Virus record (IMG/VR): IMGVR_UViG_3300032462_001908
Coordinates: 1 to 64,000 of that record
Source: a virus
Length of the DNA: 64,000 nt
Direction: 5' to 3' (one strand)
Shown: piece by piece, positions 49,201-59,600 of the stretch
Numbering within the stretch: position 1 is the stretch's first letter
Layout of the letters: the number at the start of each line of letters is the position of its first letter
The notes under the pieces: model-generated
Seen by the model: the letters and a program-made list of their open reading frames with translations, nothing else
What the model was told of the DNA's origin: nothing
Database searches by the model: none
Program-made: the position numbers and the translations under genes

Positions 49201-52200
49201 CAACGATACCACAGAATGGCGCTTCTGGTATACAAGATGTAATGAGAAATAGAACAGCAGCTGATGCTGCTGAATATGCAAATAATGCTTTAGATCATGC
49301 TAATGGTGCTAATGGTGCTAATGGTAATAGAAGGCGCTACGAGGGACAAGCCGCTATAGATCAGCCTAATGTACTTTCGTCAATGCAAGATGGTGCTAGA
49401 CAGACTGGTAGAAATCAACAAGGACAAGGACAGGGACAAGGACAAGGACAGACTAATGAAGGGCAAAGACAACCTGCTAGAGTACGTGGTTTTGTTCTTC
49501 CAGATAGAAAGAGCGGCGCAGACTGGAGAGATGGTGAATCATTTGCTAATGGTACTCGATATATTAATAACAAAGATGGCTCTAGAGATGACTCTAGAAA
49601 TGCTGACGGTTCTAGAAATTATGAAAGTGGGGTTACTGGTGTAGGTATTAATGTTCAAACAGGAAATACCAGAGATGGTATTAACGTATTGCCTATGCCA
49701 AAAGGAAAAAGTTCATGGCCTACGGTTGGTCCTTCTGGGTATCCTACTTCTCCTATTGCTGATGCTAATACTGCTATCCCTACTGATACTGCTATCCCTA
49801 ATCCTATAGCTACTCCCGTCTCTGGAATTAGTGTTCAAGTGCCGGAATTAGGAAAAGATGTTATTTTAGATGCCAAAAACCGCATAACTGAATTAGATAT
49901 TAAAGCTAAAACAGGAGGTTATGATAAAGAGTCTCAGGAAAAATTAGCAAAAGAGATAGCAGAAGAAAAAGAAGTTAGAAAAGGTATAGCTGGCAGCCAG
50001 GCTGGAGATCCATTTGACATAAGAATTAAAAATAAAGAAGAATTGTTAAAACAGAAGCAGGGATCGTATAACGCTCCTGACGAGATCGGTATGAGTCGTG
50101 AAGATTGGCAAAATAAGATAAAAAAGGTAGAAGGTTCTAGTAGTAAAGAAACTGAAGGATGGAATAAAAGTACATTTAAAACCGCAGAAGAAGCATCTGG
50201 TGCGGCGGATTCTACTAGGAATCTATTAGATAATAAGAAGAAAGAATTAGAGAAGAGATTGCTCCTTGAGGAAGCTGCTAAAAATTTTGAGGAAAAAGAT
50301 AGTCCAAGACTTAAAAATTTAAAGGATCAAAGAAGTGCTAATGAGGGACATGGGAAAAACGTAGATGGAACATCACTTGTAAGCTATACTCCGCCCACCA
50401 TAGAACAGGTGCTTTTGTCACCATTGAACCCAGGCGGATTACTAGGTGCAGTCTTGAATCCTGAAGGAGAAAGGAAAAAAGGAATAGGGGAAAGAGAGGG
50501 TGATAATATAAAATTAGTTAAAGCAATAGTTGGGTTACAAGGCTATAAAAAAGATATTGATGAAAGATTGGCTTCTTCTGCATCTGCGGATTCAAATATT
50601 GCAGATATATCTGCATTGGAAAAACTCTTGAAAACACAAGAACAGGCTAAATCTTCTTTACTAGAACAGGAGAAAGTAGCAGGAGAACAGAAAAAGGAAG
50701 CAAATAAGGGACTTATTGATAGCTTGGGTTATGGTGCGGATCTAGTTAAAGATGCCTTGGAAGATGGTGCTGCCTCTATCGCAAAAGAGAAAAAGGAATC
50801 AGCAGTACCTACTGCAAAAGAGAAAGAAGCATCAGTAGTACTACCTACTGCAAAAGAGAAAGAAGCATCAGTAGTACTACCTACTGCAAAAGAGAAAGAA
50901 GCATCAGCAGTACCTACTACAAAAGAGAAAGAAGCATCAGCAGTAGTACCTACTACAAAAGAGAAAGAAGCATCAGCAGTAGTACCTACTGCAAAAGAGA
51001 AAGATTTTCAGGATGTTCAAGATGCCAAAGATGACTGGCATAAAAGCAGAGACGAGGTAAAATTTAGAATAACTAAAAACCTTAAGTATAAACAGCAAGA
51101 ATCTGATGCAAGAAAAGAGGCTAAAGATTTTCAAGAAAATGGACAGAAAGAACTTACAGGATTAAGTGCAAAGAGGACTAACGAGAGTCGTCAATTACTT
51201 AGTGAAAAAGACCCAGGTGCTAGAAAAGACTTAGAGTCTTCTATTACTAGCATGACTGGAAGAATAGATGAACTTAACAAGACAAAGGAAAAAGTAACTA
51301 AGAATGCAGCAAGATGGGACACTGGCGGTGATATGAAAAAAGATGCTGAAGCCAACAAAGGAAAGATACCAGAAGCAGCAAATGCAGATGCAGAAAAATG
51401 GGATGCTTATAATAAAAAAGTTGGTGAGTCAAGTGATAAAGGATTATCTACAGAAGAGAAAGGGAAAAAGGAAGAGTTACTAGGACTGAAAGATATCACC
51501 AATGACTTTTCAAAAAGTTACAAAGAGTTAGAGAGTATAAATAATAAAATCGAAGAGCATAAGCAGCAAGAATCTGATGCAAGAAGGGATGTTAAATATT
51601 TTCAAGAAAATGACCAGAAAGAACTTACAGAATTAAGTACAAAGAGGACTGACGCGAGTAGTCAACTAAATATTAGTCGATTATCTGGCGAAATGGGTTC
51701 AGGTGCTAGAGATGACTTAGAGTCTTCTATTGCTAGCATGACTGAAAGAATAGATCATCTTAACAAGACAAAGGGAGAAGTAACTAAGAATGCAGCAAGA
51801 TGGGACACTGGCGGTGATATGAAAAAAGATGCTGAAGCCAACTTAGGAAAGCTACCAGAAGCAGAAAAGGTAAATTTAGAAAATTCTCTTGCTCTCGAGA
51901 AGAAAAGTAAGGAGATAGGTGATAAATATGGCAAGGATGCTCTAGGATCTGATTTCGATAAATATGCCTCAAGAGACGATACAAAAGAATGGGAAAAAGA
52001 TCAAGAGGAATGGAACAGCAGAAAAGGTAAATCTGGAACATTACAGGAAGCTTTAGATGCTTTTCAAGAGCAGGATGCACCTAAAGTTCGTGAGAATGCC
52101 GAACGAGGGTTAGATCCTAATTATAAAGCAAGATATAGTACAGTGCAAGAATCTGATAAAGCAATGAAAGGTACTGAACGTAGTATAGAAGTTCAAGAGC

Positions 52201-53003
52201 ATAAGATGGGAAGAAAGAGTGAAGCGGATGAATTACTTGGAATAAACTATGCCGACAAGGGGGAAGATCAGAAAATTTTAGATGGACTTAAGGAATTGTA
52301 TAAAAAGCAAGAAGTAGCTGAAATTGGATTTCTTGAAGAAGAGAAAAAAGCAAATAAGGAATTTAAAGATACCTTAAAAGAGGGATCATCTGCTTTGAAA
52401 GATGGACTAGATAGTGCAAGCGAGAAAATGACTGACTTTGCAACAGATCCAGTAAAAACTGGAGAAATAAAAGAGAAAAAAACAGCAGATGAAGAGAAAA
52501 AAGCTGCAAGAGATGCTGACATGGAAAATCTCATGAAAAATGTAGGTAAGAAAAAAGAGAACACTGATCCTGATTTTCTTAAAATGATGCAAAACGCAGG
52601 TAAAACTCCTACTATGGATGAAGAAATAGATAATTCTCCTTTCTTGAGAATGAAATACGATTCAGGATCACATATTGCAAGTGAAGGAGAAAAATTCAGT
52701 GCTATTCCTAAACTAGATACAGGAGGCACAATTGAAGAAACAGGATTGGCTGTAGTCCATAAGGGAGAAACTGTTGTTCCTGCAGGATCAGGTGGAGATA
52801 AATCTGGAATTCAATTAAGTATCGGGCAAATTGTTGTTCATCTTGAGGCAGGAGAATTGGATATGCTACCATCAATGATAGCTAGTGCAATAAATTCTAA
52901 GCTTAGTGGTAATCCTGCTGCAAGAAGTATATATTCTGGCGGAAGATCAGAAGCAGGTGGAATGATAAATGGTGGCGGAAGATCCTTTATTAATGCTCCC
53001 TAA
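46236..53003 (+). CDS. Tail tape measure protein
   Basis: The longest gene, 2255 aa, directly after the chaperone pair. It starts with TTG; the ATG upstream is out of frame. The N-terminus is helical; two hydrophobic glycine/alanine-rich segments (about residues 340-395 and 440-480, AAGMGMGGGGGG and GPAGAAIGAAIGG) could insert in the host membrane during DNA entry. The rest is long charged helix, with a GQGQ tract near residue 1065, six KEKEAS repeats (about 1516-1585) and a duplicated unit of about 95 residues (about 1620 and 1777). The C-terminus carries KLDTGGTIEETGLAVVHKGE, a common tape-measure ending. Taking about 1.5 angstroms per residue gives a tail near 340 nm. Confidence 0.92.
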   Translation: MPSRPEKSEILREIKIKAVMEGFDLSHKQLGNLYKSVLEIFNSLPKHRQTIANMNALINNAFTDMAKNAKKASDSTKSLADGFIKLNGAALHGVKNILALGFGFTTISSSLKGGVSAVENYNNSLVAVSGSFKKYGMGVIETEGRIKGLGKTLNMTQGDVLKFFSAYEKGFRSFSAGGFEKMMVNIQKAVGLSTDAQNEMLGSLSQLSAKIPELQGSIERLDASDKKRIGTMTKLMLLSGKMSLQEYKSSQTYLKSSLLISTADKKREAELKKNQEAFAKLKIASEKFMLAIGKALMPIMVKFADSIDKIAPEVEKFFNKMESFVTSAVQNWDQLKDIIVAIGVAAASIKLGAMAMKLGTGAVSLAGGLAAGMGMGGGGGGGIGAAGGGYASRVAGRGAYGANGLMAYGIGYGVTQASESMKSSARAKKDWGAERGAAGAGLGGSALKIGGLAATGFMFGGPAGAAIGAAIGGITEAGNIFNNAVTLFEDSATKIARAVKTGEKDEKDVKDFKKDSKAQYEKTQTSMIFAKAEEKKMAEEIEKARQYGKDSINDPVKRKELEKRGKESEEGLTLANQEFEKSQEFRVTTLNLSGDDKRNYSGSSEARMSAMEESKARLSMDLSNAQAGKGEDAKSDGFINALKNDIELLSKSIGDVGKEGEDASKSFVSGGKTLAEWNLELAKSRGALEEITTAEAEVVRKAQQQKAVTEAITGSLLEQSEVAAMTGRIVEEDLLEGFKKITAEMDTEMSLLNERLSILKKSAEATSAEDKKLEAYKVVQADIANTEKEISGIFTRKVNLASQLGDKYKYQLSLAEKQTSLFTQMVSLADNFAIGVGASADMRMMAVESMEKEIGLLEKEKNIRIAIVNTAEANGSSEEAIIPLRERVLETEGKILQKKIQQAEQTKVLRDGWISALGSMNTGAGRFTKILITQQQNLQSSLKLGGVVSSMSGALGGGYTKGAQFSAQGPGIINPEQGGVGGGTFAYNTTIPQNGASGIQDVMRNRTAADAAEYANNALDHANGANGANGNRRRYEGQAAIDQPNVLSSMQDGARQTGRNQQGQGQGQGQGQTNEGQRQPARVRGFVLPDRKSGADWRDGESFANGTRYINNKDGSRDDSRNADGSRNYESGVTGVGINVQTGNTRDGINVLPMPKGKSSWPTVGPSGYPTSPIADANTAIPTDTAIPNPIATPVSGISVQVPELGKDVILDAKNRITELDIKAKTGGYDKESQEKLAKEIAEEKEVRKGIAGSQAGDPFDIRIKNKEELLKQKQGSYNAPDEIGMSREDWQNKIKKVEGSSSKETEGWNKSTFKTAEEASGAADSTRNLLDNKKKELEKRLLLEEAAKNFEEKDSPRLKNLKDQRSANEGHGKNVDGTSLVSYTPPTIEQVLLSPLNPGGLLGAVLNPEGERKKGIGEREGDNIKLVKAIVGLQGYKKDIDERLASSASADSNIADISALEKLLKTQEQAKSSLLEQEKVAGEQKKEANKGLIDSLGYGADLVKDALEDGAASIAKEKKESAVPTAKEKEASVVLPTAKEKEASVVLPTAKEKEASAVPTTKEKEASAVVPTTKEKEASAVVPTAKEKDFQDVQDAKDDWHKSRDEVKFRITKNLKYKQQESDARKEAKDFQENGQKELTGLSAKRTNESRQLLSEKDPGARKDLESSITSMTGRIDELNKTKEKVTKNAARWDTGGDMKKDAEANKGKIPEAANADAEKWDAYNKKVGESSDKGLSTEEKGKKEELLGLKDITNDFSKSYKELESINNKIEEHKQQESDARRDVKYFQENDQKELTELSTKRTDASSQLNISRLSGEMGSGARDDLESSIASMTERIDHLNKTKGEVTKNAARWDTGGDMKKDAEANLGKLPEAEKVNLENSLALEKKSKEIGDKYGKDALGSDFDKYASRDDTKEWEKDQEEWNSRKGKSGTLQEALDAFQEQDAPKVRENAERGLDPNYKARYSTVQESDKAMKGTERSIEVQEHKMGRKSEADELLGINYADKGEDQKILDGLKELYKKQEVAEIGFLEEEKKANKEFKDTLKEGSSALKDGLDSASEKMTDFATDPVKTGEIKEKKTADEEKKAARDADMENLMKNVGKKKENTDPDFLKMMQNAGKTPTMDEEIDNSPFLRMKYDSGSHIASEGEKFSAIPKLDTGGTIEETGLAVVHKGETVVPAGSGGDKSGIQLSIGQIVVHLEAGELDMLPSMIASAINSKLSGNPAARSIYSGGRSEAGGMINGGGRSFINAP
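49416..49451 (+). repeat. GGACAA hexamer repeat (Gln-Gly tract)
   Basis: About five consecutive GGACAA/GGACAG hexamers encode a Gly-Gln run in the tape measure protein. Frame is kept, so copy-number change would alter tail length slightly. Confidence 0.85.
50781..50990 (+). repeat. 33/36-bp tandem repeats, six units
   Basis: Six units beginning at 50781, 50814, 50850, 50886, 50919 and 50955 each encode an A/T-KEKEAS-A/V-V-(V/L)-PT type unit. Lengths are 33 or 36 bp, all multiples of three. They lie in the tape measure gene and look recently amplified. Confidence 0.92.
51093..51864 (+). repeat. Two ~290-bp diverged direct repeats
   Basis: 51093-51380 and 51564-51864 encode near-copies of one ~95-residue helical unit: both start QQESDAR, share RTxxS, S-S-I-x-S-M-T, LNKTK and end KNAARWDTGGDMKKDAEAN. 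The last 60 bp are nearly identical at base level, while the middle has a short insertion in copy 2. A segmental duplication inside the tape measure gene. Confidence 0.9.
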
Positions 53004-53005
53004 TT

Positions 53006-56000
53006 ATGGCTAATTGTACTCCCAATGGATTTCTGGCATATGATCCTAGAGAATTATCGCCACATGGTGTTATTTCTTCTACTTTAGCTCGGATATATCC
53101 CGAGGGATCTGTAATTCATGAAAGAGTAGGACAGATTATTAGAGTACAAGATGATAAAACAATTCTTGAAATACGAAAGCAATTGCCATCAAGGAAATTA
53201 AGTGTAGAGTTTCGCTTTCGTAAAGGTGCAAAGAGTAATAACCTTAGTTTGACACAGCAAGGATCTCAATCAGGTGGTGGCAATATTGGAGGGTTGAGCT
53301 TATTAGGAGCAGGTGCAGGTGCTTTAGGTGCAACATTAGCAGCATCCATATTAACAGGTGGCATATCTACAAGTATAACTGAGTTTGTTTGGCATATCGC
53401 TGAATCTGAGACTGTATATAATTTGCCAATAACCCTTACTGATTCAAATCTATATTATGATGAGCTAAAACTTCCAGGATTTCCTATTACCATTTTTGGC
53501 ATATTCGATAAGCCAATAGTACTTACTGATGAACAGAAGGATAATATAGGAGTGATTACTGGAAGCGGCAATCCTAATAATGGCATTGCTGGTCCTCAAA
53601 TGCAATGGAACGGCAATGTTAGTGTTCCAGTTGGCAATAGATTCATTTCTTTAATTCATGACAGAAGAAAGGACGCTTTTAGGGCTGATGCAACTGGTGG
53701 CAAGTATGGGTTTACAACAAATCCAGAAGCCTTTAATGACCTAACAGATGACAAGGTAAAAATAAATGCTACAGGCATAGCTTCTGGTAGTATTGTATAT
53801 TTTACTGGAACAATTGCAAAAAAAAGATATTTAAGACAGTCATTAGACCATAAGGCTTTATTAGTTGAAGGTGCTAGTACGGTAGGAATAACAACTCAAA
53901 CTGTATCTATTGGAGATATTAACAAGGGAGCATGGAACTACACAATTGCAAAATGGCTTGTTAATTGTGTTCCATTTAGTGATGCTGAAAAATATGATCC
54001 CAAGGAAAGCATTGCAAAAGTTTTAGATGGGACAGGCGAGTGTATGATTGAAGGATGGAGACTATCAGAGATAGGAACAAAAGACTTCCCTTCTTTCTGG
54101 GCAGCAGATGGAAGAGGTATAGTAAAAGTAACTAATGGTGGCTCAGAAGTTATACTTGGAAAGGCATTAATTAGGGATCAAAAATGGTTCGATCAATATT
54201 TATTAGATACTGGCAGGGATAAACCTGATAGTTATTTTACTACTACAACAACAAACAACGGATTTAATTCTGTAGGAAATCTGTTTGATCTTGATATAGT
54301 AACAAATTCTTTATTATTTGATAATCAAAAAATACCATATCATAAAGATTTGGCAAAAGCTTTGAAATCTGTTACTAGATATAATAAGGATGTTAGCGGA
54401 ACAGGAGTTGGTGTACAGCTATTAGATTTGAAAGAAAACAATATAACTTCATCTCTGGATACATCAGATTTATCTTTTGCTAAATTTTCTCCATCTGGAC
54501 AAACATCCATGTTTCCATCGGCTTATTCGACAGAGCCTTGTGCTGGAATAGAAAATGCGTCTTTTTCCAATCCTATTGAGCAATTTCAAACTAATATATT
54601 TAATTTATTTGGCGGTGGTTCTCCTCCTGACTTGCAATCTGATTGGATAGTAAGAACTCCATTTATAGATGGAAAATTTGGGAAAAAATCGAGAATCTTT
54701 ATGGAGAGATTCACAGAGAAATCTGGTATATCAGGTATTAGAAAGCATAGTAGAATATATGTTAACAGTATTCCATTTGATGAATCATCTATATCTATTG
54801 ACCATACGTTTCTTAAGGATAAAAGCTTTATTGTATTTGAAGATCCTCAAACAGAATCATTATCTTATATAAGGTCAGATGATTCTATGGTCTATAGAAA
54901 GATGGATATAGTAAAAACCGATTTAGATAGAACACATAATTTTGGAAAATTCGATAGTAATAAATTCAAAATTATAGGCTATCCTCCTCTTATGGAGGGA
55001 GATCCTATTTCCTATTCAGGAGGAATAGCTATTTCAGGAGAATGGGGAGAGATATGCTATAATAATTTAAAATCTGCTGAAGTATTTACTACTGGTGATT
55101 TCACAATCCCATCCGTAGTTAATAATGAATTAAAAATTACTTTAGATAAAACTAAAATGTATAATGAGATTATTATAGAATATTTAGTATCTAATATATC
55201 TATTAACACTGTAGAAGAAAAGATTATTTCTATAGAGTTCGAAGGATCTAATCAATATATCCATAATATATCTTTACCTACAAGTTCTAGTCAGAAATTA
55301 ATGAATGTAAGAATAGATACTAGGCATTCTGGACCTTCTCCAAATATGTTTATTCGGGGAGATATTTTATCAAGAATAGATATTAAATCAATTAAATTTG
55401 TAGCCGCCGATACCAATATTATAAGAAAACATTTTATAAACGCTAAGTTTTCTTCTATTTTTATAAATGACCAGAATTCATTATTTGTTTTTTATGCAGA
55501 TGAAAATTCAGGAAATATATCTGTTGCTATTTCTGCTGATCTTGGAAAACAATGGGTACACCTGGAAGATATAATAAGGTTAAAGCAGGGAGAAACTGCC
55601 GATATGCCTTATATTATTAGGGACTCTAATAAAGATAATATATTATTATTTTATAGATTAAATAGTTCCTTTTTAATGTTAACTAGTATAGATACTAATT
55701 GGTTTGATTGTTCCGATATAGGTAAGAAATATGTTCCTCCTGTTGATATTAACTTTGAATCTAATGCAGATTTAGGAATAGAACAATATAGTATACATGG
55801 TAAGGCTTTAAGGAAAAATTTTACCTTATTTATAGCTGGAGACAAGGATGATCCTTTTTTTATTAATGAAATAAGTATAACTGATAAAAGAATAGAAAGT
55901 AAAGTTCAAGGATTTAGATTCTTTTTTAATGGAAATAAAGATGATCTTGATAAGCCATTCTCTGATGCTTCTTTTACCGCTTTTGCTGATAGGTATAATA

Positions 56001-56632
56001 TAATTAGATTACTTTATACATTAGACGACGGAAGATTATATGGCAAGTCAGGTTCGTCTAGGGGTGGTTGGAGTACATCATTTGAGGACGTAGTGTTTCA
56101 TAAAGATTTTATTAATGACAAGGACGAGAACGTATCTACAAAAATAAGCAATATACAGGCTGTATATGACGATCAGTCTGATTTTGTATATGTTCTTTAT
56201 ATTGCTTCTGATATGTTATTATACAGGAAATTAGATGCAGAGCTTTTATATCCAAGGAAAAATGATAATATTGTCAGTAATGTATCTATGCTGGTTTATA
56301 GTCATTTAATTATAGATGATAAGTCTATAAACAAGCCTGTATTCTTAGCTGGAAAAATATCAAACGATATGAAATTATCTTTTTCTAATAAATTAAAATC
56401 TATACCACAAATTAATGAGACTTTTATAGATTTTTATTATACAGAGAAAACATTAGAAAACTTTAAAGAAGGAAAGATGGCTATAAATACTACATCTAAG
56501 CCAGCAGGATGGATTACCGTAAACGGAGTAGCGAGAGTATTGTATAAAAGTTCGGATGATTTTGTTCACGGGATATCAATCAATGGCCTTACTCCTAAAA
56601 TGGATATCCATTTGGTAGGCAATAATGAATAG
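53006..56632 (+). CDS. Distal tail protein with Asp-box motif
   Basis: A 1208-aa protein following the tape measure by 2 nt. The N-terminal part (MANCTPNGFLAYDPREL) is followed by a hydrophobic Gly/Ala segment near residue 95-120 (GLSLLGAGAGALGATL). The C-terminal 400 residues are beta-rich and carry repeated 'LFVFYADENSGN', 'LLFYRLNSS', 'FVYVLYIASD' strands, with one perfect Asp-box (S-A-D-L-G-K-Q-W, residues 843-850) as in sialidase-type beta-propellers. A receptor-binding or tail-tip role is likely; no catalytic sialidase residues could be identified. Confidence 0.65.
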   Translation: MANCTPNGFLAYDPRELSPHGVISSTLARIYPEGSVIHERVGQIIRVQDDKTILEIRKQLPSRKLSVEFRFRKGAKSNNLSLTQQGSQSGGGNIGGLSLLGAGAGALGATLAASILTGGISTSITEFVWHIAESETVYNLPITLTDSNLYYDELKLPGFPITIFGIFDKPIVLTDEQKDNIGVITGSGNPNNGIAGPQMQWNGNVSVPVGNRFISLIHDRRKDAFRADATGGKYGFTTNPEAFNDLTDDKVKINATGIASGSIVYFTGTIAKKRYLRQSLDHKALLVEGASTVGITTQTVSIGDINKGAWNYTIAKWLVNCVPFSDAEKYDPKESIAKVLDGTGECMIEGWRLSEIGTKDFPSFWAADGRGIVKVTNGGSEVILGKALIRDQKWFDQYLLDTGRDKPDSYFTTTTTNNGFNSVGNLFDLDIVTNSLLFDNQKIPYHKDLAKALKSVTRYNKDVSGTGVGVQLLDLKENNITSSLDTSDLSFAKFSPSGQTSMFPSAYSTEPCAGIENASFSNPIEQFQTNIFNLFGGGSPPDLQSDWIVRTPFIDGKFGKKSRIFMERFTEKSGISGIRKHSRIYVNSIPFDESSISIDHTFLKDKSFIVFEDPQTESLSYIRSDDSMVYRKMDIVKTDLDRTHNFGKFDSNKFKIIGYPPLMEGDPISYSGGIAISGEWGEICYNNLKSAEVFTTGDFTIPSVVNNELKITLDKTKMYNEIIIEYLVSNISINTVEEKIISIEFEGSNQYIHNISLPTSSSQKLMNVRIDTRHSGPSPNMFIRGDILSRIDIKSIKFVAADTNIIRKHFINAKFSSIFINDQNSLFVFYADENSGNISVAISADLGKQWVHLEDIIRLKQGETADMPYIIRDSNKDNILLFYRLNSSFLMLTSIDTNWFDCSDIGKKYVPPVDINFESNADLGIEQYSIHGKALRKNFTLFIAGDKDDPFFINEISITDKRIESKVQGFRFFFNGNKDDLDKPFSDASFTAFADRYNIIRLLYTLDDGRLYGKSGSSRGGWSTSFEDVVFHKDFINDKDENVSTKISNIQAVYDDQSDFVYVLYIASDMLLYRKLDAELLYPRKNDNIVSNVSMLVYSHLIIDDKSINKPVFLAGKISNDMKLSFSNKLKSIPQINETFIDFYYTEKTLENFKEGKMAINTTSKPAGWITVNGVARVLYKSSDDFVHGISINGLTPKMDIHLVGNNE

Positions 56633-56680
56633 CCTATAGATACGTTTCAGGTGATTATACAGTAATAGGACAAGCTTAAT

Positions 56681-59600
56681 ATGGCAAGTAAAGAGAATAT
56701 TAATGATATATCAAAGGATAAGCCAGTAGTAGGAGCTATAAATAGTGGAATTGTTGACTTAGTTTGCTGGATTAACAGAAATTGTCCTTTTAATGATATT
56801 CCTGCAATGGACGATACTCTTATATTTAATTTTGAAACAATGAAGTTTTATCAAAGACAGTTAAAGGGGAGAATGGCAACGAAGAGTGGCTTGGAAGGAA
56901 TGTGGATGCAACCGTTTTTTATTCCATTTAATACATTTATCACAGGTTCTGATGGAATAGAGTTAGAACCTGATAGAAGTGCATTTGCCATTAGTGATCC
57001 ATCTGTAAACCTAGCAGCAGCTCCGTCATCTCCAGCAGCGGCAGGGGCATCTCCTTCACCATCTCCAGTAGTTGCCTTTGCCGCTGCAAGGGCGGTTCCC
57101 CCTTCTAAAATTGATATCCCTTATAAGGAAGAGCAAACCTTTATTATATCTCCTAGTTTGTTCGAAACAACTGCTTTACAGCCAAGCAAATACAATATAG
57201 CTAATACAGAAGAGAATACTGATAAAGGTAGATGTATAACAAAAGCTAGGTGGCAATATAAATATATTACAAAAAAAGGTTCACTCGGTACTCCATCTAT
57301 TGTTCAGTATCCTCAGCAGATATCAGGGCAAATATGTAAGGGTGCCGGTGTTCATTGGAAATTAGATAAGAAAACTCCATTATTTCGCGGAGAAGATTTT
57401 CTTATTGAATTTAGAAAAGCAGCAGTTGCAAGTAAGATATCCGTTTCAGATAAAGAAACTCCATTGAAGATATTGCATGGATATGATTATTTAGATTTTA
57501 GAAATGAAAATAAAAAGACTCTTTCTTCTCCAAAACTTGATAATGTTCCTGTTAATTGGGGCGTAGTTGATTATACTGAAGGATTTGGTGAAAAACAAAA
57601 TGCAAATAAATTTGATTTAGTATCTCAGCCATATTATATCATTGAATTTGGAAAATTCTCAAGAGATCATCATTATTTCTTATTGCTAGTAGGAGATAAT
57701 CCTCCAAGACTTATTAGAGAAAAAGATGGAGTTTCTTTTATTGTTGATGAATATACTAATGCAAAATCAAGTTCTCTAATAAATAGTGATTCATTTGTCG
57801 TTGCCATTAGAAATCATCTTGGAAAACTTCATATCAATATTAGTGTTGAAAATACTCCTGAGCAAATAGATTGGTTTGTAGTAAGACAAGACCTAGAGGG
57901 TAAGACTGGAAGTTTAACAGAAGTTGTTAGACTTATATTAGTTGATAGAGGTAATGTAAGTATCATGGGAGGTCATACCCAGGTATCTATATTATTTTCT
58001 CCAATAGTATACGGAGACGTTTCTGGAAGTTTAAGGTTTAATATACCTGAAAATATCACAGACAATCCTACAACGGAAGAAAAAATAGATAAGGCCCTTA
58101 ATGAAGTTTTAGGTGGCAAAAAAAAACAAACAGACTGTGCGGACTGTGCAGATCAACCTAAATTTTGTCTTTGGAAAAATAGTGAAATTGGAATTAAATT
58201 AAGAGCTTCTGATGCTAAGGCTGAAGATGTGGATACTGACATTTCTAATATTGTAAGGAACGCATCTGTTAAAGTAGTTTCTGGAGAACCTACTGTAAAT
58301 ATTAAAAATACTAATAAGGGGCCATTTACTGGTGATGCTCAGAAAATAGAAGAATTTGGAAGAGAAGAAGAATGGGCTGATTTTATGTATCACCATCCGA
58401 TTAAAGAAATTAGTACTGGCGATGGTGCTAAATTGTCCAAAATTAAAGTTAGCATGATTGATAAAACAGACGGCCCATCAGCCAATGTTGTTTCTTTTAG
58501 AGTCGCAATCGACATGGAGGCAGGGAACCATACATTTCCAAGTGGATTTACTCTTCCTCATTGTAAAACTCCTATCCTTACTATGTTGAGATTATATTCT
58601 AGACCTGATAAGGAGAATTCCAGATGGAAAGGAGAGGGTTTTGAATGCAGCGAACATGTTATGCATTTTTCTGATTCATGGAGCACAACTGAGTATACGC
58701 AAATAGAACATACAGGAAATTTGAAGTTTCTTCTTCATATGGGAGCTAATTACGAAGAAAACCATACAGCTGATTTGTTTAAATTAAAAGACAAAGCATT
58801 CTATGTAGAGATATGGGCTGGATATAAGTCTGACGCTACAGATACAGCACATACTGATCCAGATGAGTTTAAAAAAGGAAAAATTTGTAATTACTCACAG
58901 CTTCCTGGATATTATAAATTGTTTACAGGCATGTGCCAGGGTGGAACGCTTAGCATAGAAGCAGGACAGAGAATGATGGAATGTACCATTCTCGATTACA
59001 CACAGGTTCTTAAGGATCAAAGATTTTTTAACTCTCCATTCTATGACGGAGTTCGAGATTTTAATGCTATTGACCACGTGATGCAACTTGTGGGATTCAA
59101 GGATTCAGGAGATTCTAACCCGAATTCTATTATTCATAAATTAGCTAATTCTAGTAATAGCAAGGAGCAAATAAACACTATCGTTGATAAAAGTGGAAGA
59201 GTTGTAAGGTCACAGTTATTTGTTCTCCCTGCATCATATGCCAGATTAACTCAGCCATACTTTAAGTTTGAAGATGGCTCTACTTTGATAGATGGAGTGC
59301 TTGACATGGTTAAAAAGGCAGGCAAGGTATTCTTTTTTGACGCTCATGGTGTCGCTCATCTGGATAGCTATTACGATTTGGAAGTTAGATCAATACTAAC
59401 AGGATCTGTGTCTCCTGATCCTCTGTTTTGGTTTTCTACTAATCCTGCTTTTCATAAAGGGCAACAAGTATTTAATTCAGTAACAGTACAGAGGGCAGTT
59501 GGCGATGTTCATAATCAAATTAGGATATTATCAAATACCCCAAATTTTGAATTGATATTTTTAGACGATATGAATTATGCATCTGTATTTGATCCAGAAT

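Noticed and set aside
50781-50990. CRISPR array or non-coding tandem repeat
   Set aside because: Units are adjacent without spacers, multiples of three, and read through as protein in the tape measure gene.
52268-52729. Leftward 153-codon Ser/Phe-rich frame
   Set aside because: Antisense of charged Lys/Glu codons at the end of the tape measure gene; hydrophobic low-complexity product with no start signal.
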